Source of the DNA: Candidatus Omnitrophota bacterium
Lineage (GTDB): Bacteria > Omnitrophota > Gorgyraeia > 2-01-FULL-45-10
Length of the DNA: 64,000 nucleotides
Direction: 5' to 3'
Assembly (NCBI GenBank): GCA_041650805.1
Contig: JBAZKM010000001.1
Span: forward strand, 124,001-188,000
Below, in pieces: positions 1 to 8,632 of the stretch (its first letter is position 1; the number at the start of each line of letters is the position of its first letter). The translations under genes and the position numbers were made by a program. The notes beneath the pieces are model-generated. The model was not told the DNA's origin. It worked only from the letters and a program-made list of their open reading frames with translations, and searched no databases.

Positions 1-1
1 C

Positions 2-187
2 TACGATCACAACCTTACCGGAGAGGACAATGCCGACGCGCACCTGAAACGGACGATCATGGGCAGGGAAGCGGTGGTCGCCGTCACCAACGGAAAACTG
101 GACTTCGGCCCCTGGGAACAGATCTTCTACGGAGAGTTCGACGGCCAGAGGCGGAAGCGAGTACTTATAAAAGTGATAGGCGAGTAG
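2..187 (+). CDS. YjbQ/UPF0047 family protein, C-terminal part
   Basis: The gene enters from the left edge; only the last 61 codons are visible. The residues HNLTGEDNADAHLKR, then GREAVV, LDFGPWEQIFYGEFDG and a final RVLIKVIGE, are the typical end of the YjbQ/UPF0047 family (about 130-140 aa). Some members have weak thiamine-phosphate synthase activity, but the physiological role is unsettled. The conserved His and the Glu/Asp near the start of the visible part belong to the presumed metal/anion site. The stop codon TAG lies at the start of a 7-nt repeat array that also forms the leader of the next gene. Family assignment is secure; function is not. Confidence 0.85.
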   Translation, partial: YDHNLTGEDNADAHLKRTIMGREAVVAVTNGKLDFGPWEQIFYGEFDGQRRKRVLIKVIGE

Positions 188-206
188 GGTATAGGGTATA
201 GAATAT
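186..206. repeat. Heptanucleotide array, 3 units (AGGGTAT type)
   Basis: Units AGGGTAT, AGGGTAT and AGAATAT run head to tail from the stop codon of the YjbQ-like gene to the start codon at 208. One of about nineteen such arrays in the window. It occupies the place where a ribosome binding site would be expected. Confidence 0.6.
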
Positions 207-207
207 A

Positions 208-666
208 ATGAGCTACTTCCTGGCCAAATGGGTCATTAATATATTATCCCTTTTTGTGGTAGCGCATGTCGTCGCCGGCATAAGCACTGACGGATGGCAG
301 GCGACCATCGTAGCCGCGCTCGTCCTGGGCGCCCTGAACGCGTTCCTCAGGCCTATACTTATAGGCCTGACGCTTCCGATCAATATATTATCGCTGGGGT
401 CTTTCACTCTCATCATAAACGGTTTTCTCTTCTACCTCACTTCGCGTTTCGTCCCGGGATTTGCCGTCGCAAGCTTCGGCCACGCCTTTCTGGCGGCTAT
501 CCTATTCAGCATCATAAGCTTCATACTGAATATCGCGCTCGGGCCGGCGTTCACCGTAAGGATGAGCTACCCCGGCCGCAGATCCGGGCCCCGGGAGCGG
601 GAGGGCGGGGATGACGGCGTGATCGACGTGGAGGCGAAGGTTGAAGAAGAGGGCCCTGACAAATAA
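208..666 (+). CDS. YvlD / phage holin family 4 membrane protein
   Basis: A 152-aa integral membrane protein with about four hydrophobic segments in the first 115 residues. The motif ALNAFLRPIL, followed by LPINILSLGSFTLIINGFLFYL, is diagnostic for the YvlD/PF04020 family ('phage holin family 4', mostly chromosomal proteins of unknown function, sometimes linked to envelope stress). The last 35 residues form a charged tail rich in Arg then Glu/Asp, longer than usual. The start at 208 directly follows a 7-nt repeat array and has no good Shine-Dalgarno sequence. The 3' end overlaps the next gene by 26 nt. Family certain, role unknown. Confidence 0.85.
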   Translation: MSYFLAKWVINILSLFVVAHVVAGISTDGWQATIVAALVLGALNAFLRPILIGLTLPINILSLGSFTLIINGFLFYLTSRFVPGFAVASFGHAFLAAILFSIISFILNIALGPAFTVRMSYPGRRSGPREREGGDDGVIDVEAKVEEEGPDK

Positions 667-2314
667 TATAAAGACCGGATATCTGGTCTTTTTTTTGGCT
701 CTGGTCATAGCAACGTGGTCTCAGTACCACAGCTTTACCAATAAATATCTTCTGGCATACGACTTTCATCGCCATTCGTTCTGGATGCAGCAACTTCGCG
801 ACCCGTCATTATTCAGAGGCGACCCCTTAACAGATTATTCAAAACACCACGAACCGCCGGGTTTCATCGCCCTCTATTATTTTTTATCCTTTTTTACAGA
901 CCCGCTCCTTGCATCCAAGATCATCCCGCTTTTTCTCTTCGCCCTGTCCGCATTATATCTTTTCAAGCTCGTCCTTCTTATCGCCGATACGCGAACAGCG
1001 TTCTTGGCAGGCACGCTCTTCATCGTATCGTCGTTCTATTTTGAACAGATGGTCGGCGGCTTGCCGCGGGCTTTCGCAACACCTCTGATGATACTTTTCA
1101 TTTACTATCTCATGCGCGGGAAATACGCAAGATCGTCTTCTATCCTGGTGGCTCAGGCACTATTCTATCCCGTTATATTCTTTGAATCTCTGCTGACATA
1201 TCTGCTTGTGATGATCGATAAGGCGCGTAAAAAGGACCTGCCGGACGCATTTACCCGCCACAGAAAGATATTTCTTGCTGCAATAGCGATATCGCTTTTT
1301 ATCCTGTCAATGAAATACGTTTTTACCGACCCTGCCGTAGGAACACTGGTCATGCGCGCTCAGATAGCCACCGATCGCGATCTGACGATACCGGCACGCT
1401 ATCTTTCACCTCCGAAATGGTCCGATCTCACCGGCCTGCTGGTCTCATATATCGACTGCAGCAGCGTCTTCCTCCATAAGATATGCGGCCTCCTTGCATC
1501 CGCCGGATGGGGAAACGGGATCATGCTCATAACTCTCTTTTCCGCAGGTCTCCTGTTATCACTATTAGCCAGGTCGCATTCCCGGAAAGCGCTGCTGCCG
1601 CATGAGATAATTTTCCTTTTATCCGCCGGCTTTATCATGTTCTACGTAGCGGATGCGCTTCTATTTGTGCTCTATCTGCCTACGCGGCAGCTTCATTACA
1701 TACTGCCCATGACGATACTGATCCTATCCGCGGTTGTCGTCGGCCGGATGGTGATCTCCGTAAATAACCCGCGGCTGCGGAATACCATATACGGCCTGAT
1801 CATACTCCTTGCGTTTTCGAATCGAGGCATCCACCGCAACATAGGCCTCCTGGACTATTCCGCTTATCACGGCTTATACAGCTATATAGGCTCCTTGCCT
1901 GAAGACGCCCTGATCGCCGCTCCACCCGATATAGCCGACGGCATACCGACATTCTCTTTCAGAAAGGTCTTTCTGACCCGGGCCTCCGCCGATACGATCT
2001 ACGACCATCACAGCAAATTGATCAAAAAACGTTTTTATGATTTTTATAGATCCTATTATTCGAAGGACCCGGGCCCTATATACGATTTCTGTGAAAGGAA
2101 CGGTATAGATTATATCGTAGTCGATATAAAAAAATTTTTAAACGACACCCCTTCCCGCGAGATCGCTTTTTTAAAGGATGAGCCCCTCGCATCCATTCTT
2201 AACGGCACTTTGACCGGCGGGAAAAAATTCGCGCTCATGAAGATCCCCGACCATGATAAACTTTTTATGGGCGACGGCATCTTCGTGATAAAGAAAGATG
2301 CCCTGTCCCGCTGA
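641..2314 (+). CDS. Polytopic membrane protein, possible GT-C fold
   Basis: A 557-aa protein with about ten to twelve predicted hydrophobic helices over residues 10-400 and a soluble C-terminal part of about 150 residues. An early acidic loop motif (residues 38-45, LLAYDFHRH) and a repeated aromatic pattern resemble GT-C membrane glycosyltransferases or DUF2029/PMT-like proteins, but I see no diagnostic motif. The start is a TTG preceded at a suitable distance by GAGG; it overlaps the preceding gene, which suggests coupling. The C-terminal sequence GIDYIVVDIKKFL resembles the extracytoplasmic domain seen after GT-C transmembrane parts. Function not assigned. Confidence 0.6.
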   Translation: MKKRALTNNIKTGYLVFFLALVIATWSQYHSFTNKYLLAYDFHRHSFWMQQLRDPSLFRGDPLTDYSKHHEPPGFIALYYFLSFFTDPLLASKIIPLFLFALSALYLFKLVLLIADTRTAFLAGTLFIVSSFYFEQMVGGLPRAFATPLMILFIYYLMRGKYARSSSILVAQALFYPVIFFESLLTYLLVMIDKARKKDLPDAFTRHRKIFLAAIAISLFILSMKYVFTDPAVGTLVMRAQIATDRDLTIPARYLSPPKWSDLTGLLVSYIDCSSVFLHKICGLLASAGWGNGIMLITLFSAGLLLSLLARSHSRKALLPHEIIFLLSAGFIMFYVADALLFVLYLPTRQLHYILPMTILILSAVVVGRMVISVNNPRLRNTIYGLIILLAFSNRGIHRNIGLLDYSAYHGLYSYIGSLPEDALIAAPPDIADGIPTFSFRKVFLTRASADTIYDHHSKLIKKRFYDFYRSYYSKDPGPIYDFCERNGIDYIVVDIKKFLNDTPSREIAFLKDEPLASILNGTLTGGKKFALMKIPDHDKLFMGDGIFVIKKDALSR

Positions 2315-2378
2315 TATTTTTCCTTTACATCCATGGCGCAGTGATACTATAATACTCCCTATTACCAACTCAGGCGAT

Positions 2379-3908
2379 ATGACAAAAACAGGTTTTGATA
2401 ACGAGAAGTATTTAAAAGAACAGACGCAGGCGATCCTCGATCGCGTAAAGAAGTTCGATAACAAGCTCTACCTCGAATTCGGCGGCAAGCTCTGTTTCGA
2501 TTATCACGCCGCGCGCGTCCTCCCCGGATACGACCCCAACGTAAAGATACGCCTCCTCCAGTCGCTAAAAGACAAGATAGATATCATACTGTGCATATAC
2601 GCGGGGGACATCGAGAAGGGCAGGGTGCGCGGCGACTTCGGGATCACTTATGACGCTGCCACGCTCAAGCTCATAGACGACCTCAGGAAGTGGGGCCTCG
2701 ATATACTGGCCGTCGTGATAACGAGGTTCGCGAACCAATCGGCCGCCTCCATATTCAAGAATAAACTCGAGCGGCGGGGGGTGAAGGTATACCTCCATTA
2801 CCCGATAGATAAGTACCCTACCGACGTAGACCTGGTGGTAAGCGACGCCGGATTCGGGAAGAACGACTATATAGAGACCAAAAAACCCATAGCCATAGTG
2901 ACCGGGCCCGGTCCGAACAGCGGCAAACTCTCCACGTGCCTTTCCCAGCTCTACCAGGAACATAAGCGCGGCGTGAACGCCGGCTACGCGAAGTTCGAGA
3001 CGTTCCCTATATGGAACCTTCCGCTGAAACACCCCGTAAATGTCGCATACGAGGCGGCCACCGCGGATATACAGGACTTCAACCTGGTCGACCCGTTCCA
3101 CCTCGGCACATACAAAGAGACAGCCATAAACTATAATCGCGACGTCGAAAGCTTCCCCATACTGAAACTGATATTGAACAGGATATTCAAGAAGAACGGT
3201 ACGGGAAACATGCCCATGTATAACTCGCCGACGGACATGGGCGTGAACAAGGCCGGGTTCGGCATAGTGGACGACGCCGCAGTCTGCGAAGCGGCAAAAC
3301 AGGAATTGATCCGCCGGTATTTCCGGTACAACGCGGAGTACGTCATGGGCATAGAACGGAAAGAGACGGTGGACCGCGTAGCGCTCCTGATGGAAGAGAT
3401 GGGCATGAAGGTGACGGACAGGCCTGTGGTCAATGCCGCGAGGAAAGCGGCCGAAGATGCGGAGGCGAAAGGGAAGGGCCACGCAGGGATATTCTGCGGC
3501 TCCGCCATACAGCTCAAAGACGGCAGGGTCATCACCGGTAAGAATTCGAAGCTCATGCATGCCTCTTCCAGCCTTGTCCTTAACGCAGTGAAACTCCTGG
3601 CCAACATACCGGATGAGATACTGCTCCTCTCCCCGCATATCATAAACCAGATATCCAAGCTGAAGGAGGGGATACTCAACGCGGAACCGGAAAGCTTAGA
3701 CCTTGAGGAGACGCTCATAGCGCTGTCTATAAGCGCCACCACCAACCACACCGCCGAAATAGCCATGAAGAAGCTGATAGAGCTGAGGGGCTGCGAAGTC
3801 CATATCACCCATATACCGACCCCCGGGGACGAAGTAGGCCTGAAGATGCTGGGGGTCAACCTCACTACCGACGGAAAATTCTCCTCCAGGAACCTCTTTG
3901 TGACATAA
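2379..3908 (+). CDS. DUF1846 family protein
   Basis: A 509-aa cytoplasmic protein matching the DUF1846 family (about 490-510 aa) in length and sequence: LYLEFGGKLCFDYHAARVLPGYDPNVK near the N-terminus, then GDFGITYDAATL, TGPGPNSGKLSTCLSQLYQ (a P-loop-like glycine-rich turn) and MYNSPTDMGVN. Family structures are known, but no enzymatic reaction is established. An upstream in-frame start at 2298 would add 27 residues unlike the family (PCPADIFPLHPW), so the ATG at 2379 is chosen. It stands alone between a membrane protein and the carA promoter, 65 nt after the upstream stop. Confidence 0.85.
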   Translation: MTKTGFDNEKYLKEQTQAILDRVKKFDNKLYLEFGGKLCFDYHAARVLPGYDPNVKIRLLQSLKDKIDIILCIYAGDIEKGRVRGDFGITYDAATLKLIDDLRKWGLDILAVVITRFANQSAASIFKNKLERRGVKVYLHYPIDKYPTDVDLVVSDAGFGKNDYIETKKPIAIVTGPGPNSGKLSTCLSQLYQEHKRGVNAGYAKFETFPIWNLPLKHPVNVAYEAATADIQDFNLVDPFHLGTYKETAINYNRDVESFPILKLILNRIFKKNGTGNMPMYNSPTDMGVNKAGFGIVDDAAVCEAAKQELIRRYFRYNAEYVMGIERKETVDRVALLMEEMGMKVTDRPVVNAARKAAEDAEAKGKGHAGIFCGSAIQLKDGRVITGKNSKLMHASSSLVLNAVKLLANIPDEILLLSPHIINQISKLKEGILNAEPESLDLEETLIALSISATTNHTAEIAMKKLIELRGCEVHITHIPTPGDEVGLKMLGVNLTTDGKFSSRNLFVT

Positions 3909-3913
3909 TATGC

Positions 3914-3942
3914 TTGACAGCGTCACGACGGCGTGTTATCAT
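3914..3942 (+). promoter_or_regulatory. Sigma-70 type promoter of the car-pur cluster
   Basis: TTGACA at 3914-3919 and TATCAT at 3937-3942 are separated by exactly 17 nt, a near-perfect housekeeping promoter. It begins 6 nt after the DUF1846 stop codon. The predicted start of transcription (about 3949) gives a leader of about 255 nt before carA. Confidence 0.8.
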
Positions 3943-3997
3943 CAAAGAGTTATTTTAAGATAATGATGCGTCAGGGAGGCGCATAACCGGATATAAT

Positions 3998-4075
3998 ATG
4001 AAAAACATGACATATACACATATGGAACATATTAATGTGCATAACCAAGGGGAGCTCAAGATACAAGGGGAGTAA
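3998..4075 (+). CDS. Possible 25-aa leader peptide upstream of carA
   Basis: An ATG at 3998 opens a frame of 25 codons (starting MKNMTYTHMEHI) that ends in TAA at 4073-4075, shortly before the first terminator-like hairpin. A GGGAGG sequence lies at 3973-3978 in the loop of a small ATGCG/CGCAT hairpin, but its distance to the ATG (about 19 nt) is too long for a normal ribosome binding site. The layout promoter, short frame, terminator, biosynthetic gene is that of an attenuator. The peptide could equally be chance. Confidence 0.3.
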   Translation: MKNMTYTHMEHINVHNQGELKIQGE

Positions 4076-4101
4076 GATCGCTCAACAGCTTCACGCGTTG
4101 T

Positions 4102-4137
4102 GGCCAGGGGGACTATCGTCTTCGCTGGCCGTTTTTA
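4102..4137 (+). terminator. Terminator-like hairpin 1 in the carA leader
   Basis: GGCCAG (4102-4107) pairs with CTGGCC (4125-4130), with an inner GAC/GTC stem around TATC. A run GTTTTTA follows directly. It lies between promoter and carA, so it must be leaky or regulated. Confidence 0.65.
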
Positions 4138-4192
4138 TCCTTCGGTATACTCAGGATAAAATCCTGAGCTTTTGTCGAAGGATTTTTATTTT
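4138..4192 (+). terminator. Terminator-like hairpin 2 in the carA leader
   Basis: TCCTTCG (4138-4144) pairs with CGAAGGA (4176-4182), and inside CTCAGGAT (4150-4157) pairs with ATCCTGAG (4161-4168) around AAA; TTTTTATTTT follows. The core resembles the short palindrome of the CTTCGACAAGCTCAGGAT type that is dispersed in many environmental genomes, so it may be a repeat element recruited as terminator. The carA ribosome binding site begins right after it. Confidence 0.65.
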
Positions 4193-4204
4193 CGGGAGAA
4201 TATC

Positions 4205-5350
4205 ATGAATTCGGTGCTTATCCTGGAGAACGGAGAGATATTCGACGGTGTCTCTATAGGCGTAAGCGGTGAACGCATAGGCGAAGTGGTGCTGGATACC
4301 GCCGTCGTCGGCTACCAGGAGATAATGTCGGACCCCGCCAATGCCGGCAAGATAGTCGTCATGACGTACCCGTTGATAGGGAATTACGGGGTAGCCGATA
4401 AATTTTACGAATCGAAAAAGTGCTGGATCGGCGGACTTATCATAAAAGAGAAGACCCGGATATATTCGAACTGGCAGGCGGAGGGCTCATTTGACGGTCT
4501 CCTCAAGAAAGAGGGGATCGTGGCCATGGAAGGTGTCGATACCAGAACGCTTGCCATAACGATACGCGACGAAGGGGAGATGCTCGGGATGATCTCCGCC
4601 GGTAAGACGCCGGCATCGGAGCTCATGAAACGGCTCAAAGCCCATAAGAAGGGGAGCAGGATCGACTTCATCCGTTCCATATCGACAAAAGGCATTGTCG
4701 AGATAAAGGCAAAACCCTCCGGGCCCAGGATAGTAGTCATAGATATCGGCGTACTGAACAGCTTCGTTTCACAGTTGAAGACGCTGGGATGCAACATAAC
4801 GCTCGTCCCTTACGATACGGATGCGGCCGCTATACTGGGGATGGCTCCCGACGGTGTTATAATATCGAACGGCCCTGAGGCGGACGTCTCATTACCGGCT
4901 GTCGCAAAGACGGCGAAAGACCTGATGGGAAGAGTCCCGCTCCTGGGCATATCTACGGGCCATGAAGTCATAGGGCTCGCGCTGGGCGCGAAATTACGGA
5001 AGATGAAGACGGGCCATCACGGCGTAAATTATCCCGTCAAACCTTCTGACTCATGGAAAGGCGAGATAACGGTCCAGAACCATTCGTATGTGATCGATGA
5101 GAACTCCCTGCCGAAAAAGGGCGGCATCGATGTCATATTGAGAAACCTGAACGATGACTCCGTAGAGGCGCTTGAAAGCAAAAAATTGAGGTTCATATCC
5201 GTGCAGTATTATCCGTCCAGCCCGGGATTCGGCGAGGTGAACCCGATCTTACGGCGTTTTATGGCTATGGCAGCACGTACGGACCGCATGGGGTCATCAA
5301 GGAGACCGTCCATGATGCATGACGGGGAGATAGAGCATGCCAAAGCGTAG
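4205..5350 (+). CDS. carA: Carbamoyl-phosphate synthase small subunit with degenerate glutaminase site
   Basis: A 381-aa CarA homologue of normal length: N-terminal CPSase_sm domain (GEIFDGVSIG, GYQEIMSDP, YPLIGNYG, VAMEGVDTRTL) and C-terminal class I glutamine amidotransferase domain. In active CarA the latter supplies ammonia from glutamine to CarB through a Cys-His-Glu triad. Here the nucleophile motif GICLGHQ reads GISTGHE (Ser250), and the VQYHPE motif reads VQYYPS (Tyr336, Ser338), so all three catalytic residues are replaced. The frame is intact and GHHGVNYPVK is kept, so the subunit probably still folds and pairs with CarB. The ATG at 4205 follows GGGAG at 4194-4198. The 3' end overlaps carB by 14 nt. 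Likely an ammonia-dependent enzyme, comparable to animal CPS1 (inference). Confidence 0.9.
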   Translation: MNSVLILENGEIFDGVSIGVSGERIGEVVLDTAVVGYQEIMSDPANAGKIVVMTYPLIGNYGVADKFYESKKCWIGGLIIKEKTRIYSNWQAEGSFDGLLKKEGIVAMEGVDTRTLAITIRDEGEMLGMISAGKTPASELMKRLKAHKKGSRIDFIRSISTKGIVEIKAKPSGPRIVVIDIGVLNSFVSQLKTLGCNITLVPYDTDAAAILGMAPDGVIISNGPEADVSLPAVAKTAKDLMGRVPLLGISTGHEVIGLALGAKLRKMKTGHHGVNYPVKPSDSWKGEITVQNHSYVIDENSLPKKGGIDVILRNLNDDSVEALESKKLRFISVQYYPSSPGFGEVNPILRRFMAMAARTDRMGSSRRPSMMHDGEIEHAKA

Positions 5351-8300
5351 AGATATACATAAGATATTGATGATCGGTTCCGGCCCTATAGTCATAGGAC
5401 AGGCGTGCGAATTCGATTACTCGGGATCCCAGGCATGCAAGGCGCTCAGGGAAGAGGGTTATCACACCATCCTGGTCAACTCGAACCCCGCGACCATAAT
5501 GACCGATCCCAATATGGCCGATGTGACTTATATAGAACCTCTTACCATTGAAGCAGTGAGCGAGATAATACGCAAGGAGAGGCCGGATGCGATCCTCCCG
5601 ACATTGGGCGGACAGACAGGCCTGAACCTGGCGTTCTTCCTGATGAAGGAAGGCATATTGAAGAGATACGGCGTGGAGTCGATAGGGGCCGATGTCGATG
5701 CCATATCCCGCGCCGAAGACAGGGACCTGTTCAAAAAGGCCATGCAGGAGATAGGGGTGGGCGTGCCGAAGAGCGGCATCGCCACCGGCGTCGAAGAGGG
5801 GATGAAAATAGGGCTTGGCATAGGGTTCCCGCTCATCCTGCGGCCGGCTTACACCCTCGGGGGGAGCGGCGGCTCCATAGCTTATAACAAAGAGGAGCTG
5901 GAACAGTTCATCGCGAAAGGCATAGAGATAAGCCCCGTGGGGCAGGTGCTCGTAGAGCAGTCGGTCCTCGGGTGGAAAGAGATAGAGTTCGAGGTCATGA
6001 GGGATTGCGTAGATAATGTCATCATGATAACTTCCATGGAGAACGTAGACCCTATGGGAGTACATACAGGCGACAGCATAGTCGTGGCGCCGTCCCAGAC
6101 GCTTACGGCCGAAGAGTATACACAATTTGTCAACCTCTCAAAACGCATAATACGCAAGATAGGCATAACGGGCGGCGGGGCCAATATACAGTTCGCCCAG
6201 AACCCGGATAACGGTAATATAGTCATAATAGAGGTCAACCCCCGGCTCTCGAGAAGCTCGGCGCTTGCCTCCAAGGCGACGGGATTTCCCATCGCCCGCG
6301 TGGCGACGAAGCTCGCCGTGGGCCTGACGCTCCCGGAAGTCCTGAACCAGGTCACAGGAAAGACATCGGCCTTCTTTGAGCCGACGGTCGATTACTGCGT
6401 ATTCAAGATATGCCGGTTCACCTTCGAGAAGTTCCCGCAGACGAAGCGCATCCTGAACACGTCGATGAAGGCGGTGGGTGAAGCGATGTCGATCGGCAGG
6501 AACTTCAGGGAAGCCCTGCAGAAGGGGATACGGTCCACCGAGACACGGAGGTTCGGGCTCGGCTCAGACGGCAGGGACAGGATCGCGGACAGGATGCTGA
6601 AGAACCCCGGACAGGATATACTGGACGAGATACGGGATAAGATACGCACCCCTAATGATGACCGGCTCTTTTACATCCGTTACGGCATCAAGGCGGGGTT
6701 ATCGACAGACGAGATATATGAGCTATCGAAGATCGACAGGTGGTTCATAGACAACCTGAGACAGATAGTGGAGCTCGAAGAGAAACTTCATCACTATAGG
6801 GCCGGGACTGCGAAGGACGGGATAAAAGTCCCGCATGACCTGCTCCTGGAGGCAAAACGGTACGGTTTTTCGGATATCCAGATAGCCCATATCATAAACT
6901 CAACGGAGAACACTGTGAGAACGCACAGAAAGAAGATGAAGATAAAACCGGCATATAAACTGGTCGATACGTGTGGCGGAGAGTTCAAAGCGGAACGGCC
7001 TTACTATTATTCGACCTACGAAACGAAAGATGAGAGCGCGCCTTCCAATAAGAAGAAAGTCCTTATCCTGGGCGGCGGGCCTAACAGGATAGGCCAGGGG
7101 ATAGAGTTCGATTACTGCTGCTGCCATGCCTCATATGCGCTGAGGGACGAGGGGATAGAGAGCATCATGATAAACTGCAACCCGGAGACCGTCTCCACCG
7201 ACTACGACACCTCCGACAAGCTCTATTTCGAGCCGCTCACCGTTGAGGACGTGATGAATATAGTCGACCTCGAAAAACCGGTCGGCATAATAGTCCAGTT
7301 CGGCGGCCAGACGCCACTCAACATATCGGGCGCCCTTTCGAAGGCAGGGGTCAATATACTGGGCACCAGCCCCGACTCCATAGACATCGCCGAGGACAGG
7401 AAAAGGTTCCAGGTGATGCTCAAGAAGCTCAAACTTATACAGCCCGATAACGGCACCGCGACCTCATTCGAGGAAGCCAGGGAGGTCGCCCAGAAGATCA
7501 GCTACCCGGTAGTGGTGCGTCCCTCATATGTCCTCGGCGGACGGGCGATGGAGATCGTCTACGATGAAAAAGGGCTGAGCGATTATATGGAGAAGGCGGT
7601 AGAGGCATCGCCCGAGAGACCCATACTGATCGATAAATTCCTCGAGGATGCCATCGAAGTCGACGTCGACGCCATAGCGGACGGGAACAGATGCGTTATA
7701 GGCGGCATAATGGAGCACATAGAAGAGGCGGGGATACATTCCGGGGACAGCGCTATGGTGCTCCCTCCTCATACCCTGGGGAAAGATATCATCGAAACGA
7801 TCAGGAAGAACACCTATGCGATGGCAAAAGAGCTCAAGGTGAAGGGGCTCATGAACGTCCAGTACGCCGTCAAGAACAACATCGTATATGTTCTCGAGGT
7901 AAACCCGCGCGCATCCAGGACGATCCCGTTCGTGAGCAAGGTGATAGGCGTGCCGCTCGCGAAGCTGGCCACTAAGATAATGCTGGGAAAGACGCTGGAT
8001 GAGCTCGGCTTCACAAAAGAGAAGACACCGAAGTCCGTCGCGGTCAAAGAGTCCGTATTCCCGTTCATAAGGTTCCCCGGCGTAGACGCGATCCTTGGGC
8101 CGGAGATGAAATCGACCGGAGAGGTGATGGGGATAGATTCGACATTCGGCGTCGCCTACGCCAAGAGCCAGATAGCGGCAGGGCAGAAACTGCCGGTCAA
8201 AGGGAACGTATTCATAAGCGTAAAGAACCAGGACAAGCGTAATGTCGTATTCGTCGCGAAGAAGCTGGCGGACCTCGGCTTCAAGATCATGGCGACCTCC

Positions 8301-8606
8301 GGGACCGCCGATGCCCTCAAGAACAACGACATAGACGTCCGGGTCCTGCCGAAGATACAGGAGGGCCGGCCGAATATCATCGACCTGATAAAAGACAGGA
8401 AGGTAGGGTTGATCATAAATACGCCGTCCGGCAAAGCCACAAAAGAGGATGAGACGAAGATACGTTCGCACGCTATACTGTACAGCGTTCCGCTCATCAC
8501 GACCATTTCCGGGGCGCAGGCCTCGGTCAACGGTATAGAGAACCTTATAAAGCACCCGAAGATGGGCGTGAAGTCGCTTCAGGAATATCACAAAGATATA
8601 AAATAG
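5337..8606 (+). CDS. carB: Carbamoyl-phosphate synthase large subunit
   Basis: A 1089-aa CarB (usual length about 1070) that makes carbamoyl phosphate from bicarbonate, ammonia and 2 ATP for pyrimidine and arginine synthesis. The two homologous ATP-grasp halves are visible: the first starts KILMIGSGPIVIGQACEFDYSG, the second KKVLILGGGPNRIGQGIEFDYCC (about residue 570). Both contain the ATP-grasp loops (RPAYTLGGSGG; RPSYVLGGRAMEIVYD) and the EVNPR motif. The linker contains the oligomerisation domain, and the last 140 residues are the MGS-like allosteric domain. The start is preceded by GGGGA and overlaps carA, so translation is coupled. Its partner CarA appears unable to hydrolyse glutamine. 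Confidence 0.96.
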   Translation: MPKRRDIHKILMIGSGPIVIGQACEFDYSGSQACKALREEGYHTILVNSNPATIMTDPNMADVTYIEPLTIEAVSEIIRKERPDAILPTLGGQTGLNLAFFLMKEGILKRYGVESIGADVDAISRAEDRDLFKKAMQEIGVGVPKSGIATGVEEGMKIGLGIGFPLILRPAYTLGGSGGSIAYNKEELEQFIAKGIEISPVGQVLVEQSVLGWKEIEFEVMRDCVDNVIMITSMENVDPMGVHTGDSIVVAPSQTLTAEEYTQFVNLSKRIIRKIGITGGGANIQFAQNPDNGNIVIIEVNPRLSRSSALASKATGFPIARVATKLAVGLTLPEVLNQVTGKTSAFFEPTVDYCVFKICRFTFEKFPQTKRILNTSMKAVGEAMSIGRNFREALQKGIRSTETRRFGLGSDGRDRIADRMLKNPGQDILDEIRDKIRTPNDDRLFYIRYGIKAGLSTDEIYELSKIDRWFIDNLRQIVELEEKLHHYRAGTAKDGIKVPHDLLLEAKRYGFSDIQIAHIINSTENTVRTHRKKMKIKPAYKLVDTCGGEFKAERPYYYSTYETKDESAPSNKKKVLILGGGPNRIGQGIEFDYCCCHASYALRDEGIESIMINCNPETVSTDYDTSDKLYFEPLTVEDVMNIVDLEKPVGIIVQFGGQTPLNISGALSKAGVNILGTSPDSIDIAEDRKRFQVMLKKLKLIQPDNGTATSFEEAREVAQKISYPVVVRPSYVLGGRAMEIVYDEKGLSDYMEKAVEASPERPILIDKFLEDAIEVDVDAIADGNRCVIGGIMEHIEEAGIHSGDSAMVLPPHTLGKDIIETIRKNTYAMAKELKVKGLMNVQYAVKNNIVYVLEVNPRASRTIPFVSKVIGVPLAKLATKIMLGKTLDELGFTKEKTPKSVAVKESVFPFIRFPGVDAILGPEMKSTGEVMGIDSTFGVAYAKSQIAAGQKLPVKGNVFISVKNQDKRNVVFVAKKLADLGFKIMATSGTADALKNNDIDVRVLPKIQEGRPNIIDLIKDRKVGLIINTPSGKATKEDETKIRSHAILYSVPLITTISGAQASVNGIENLIKHPKMGVKSLQEYHKDIK

Positions 8607-8632
8607 CATAACACCGCTTATAAGGCTTAAAT

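Noticed and set aside
2565..3638. Long open frame (357 codons) on the minus strand opposite the DUF1846 gene
   Set aside because: Its translation is rich in Arg/Tyr/His with no family resemblance, and the plus-strand frame is a clear conserved protein. It is a shadow of codon bias.
4045..4130. yybP-ykoY (manganese) riboswitch in the carA leader because of AAGGGGAGTA
   Set aside because: Only that short string matches; the second conserved loop and the junction sequences are not found, and the downstream gene is not a metal transporter.
7524..8609. 361-codon minus-strand frame opposite the carB 3' half
   Set aside because: Same reason: antisense of a strongly coding region, no recognisable domain, no promoter or ribosome binding site.
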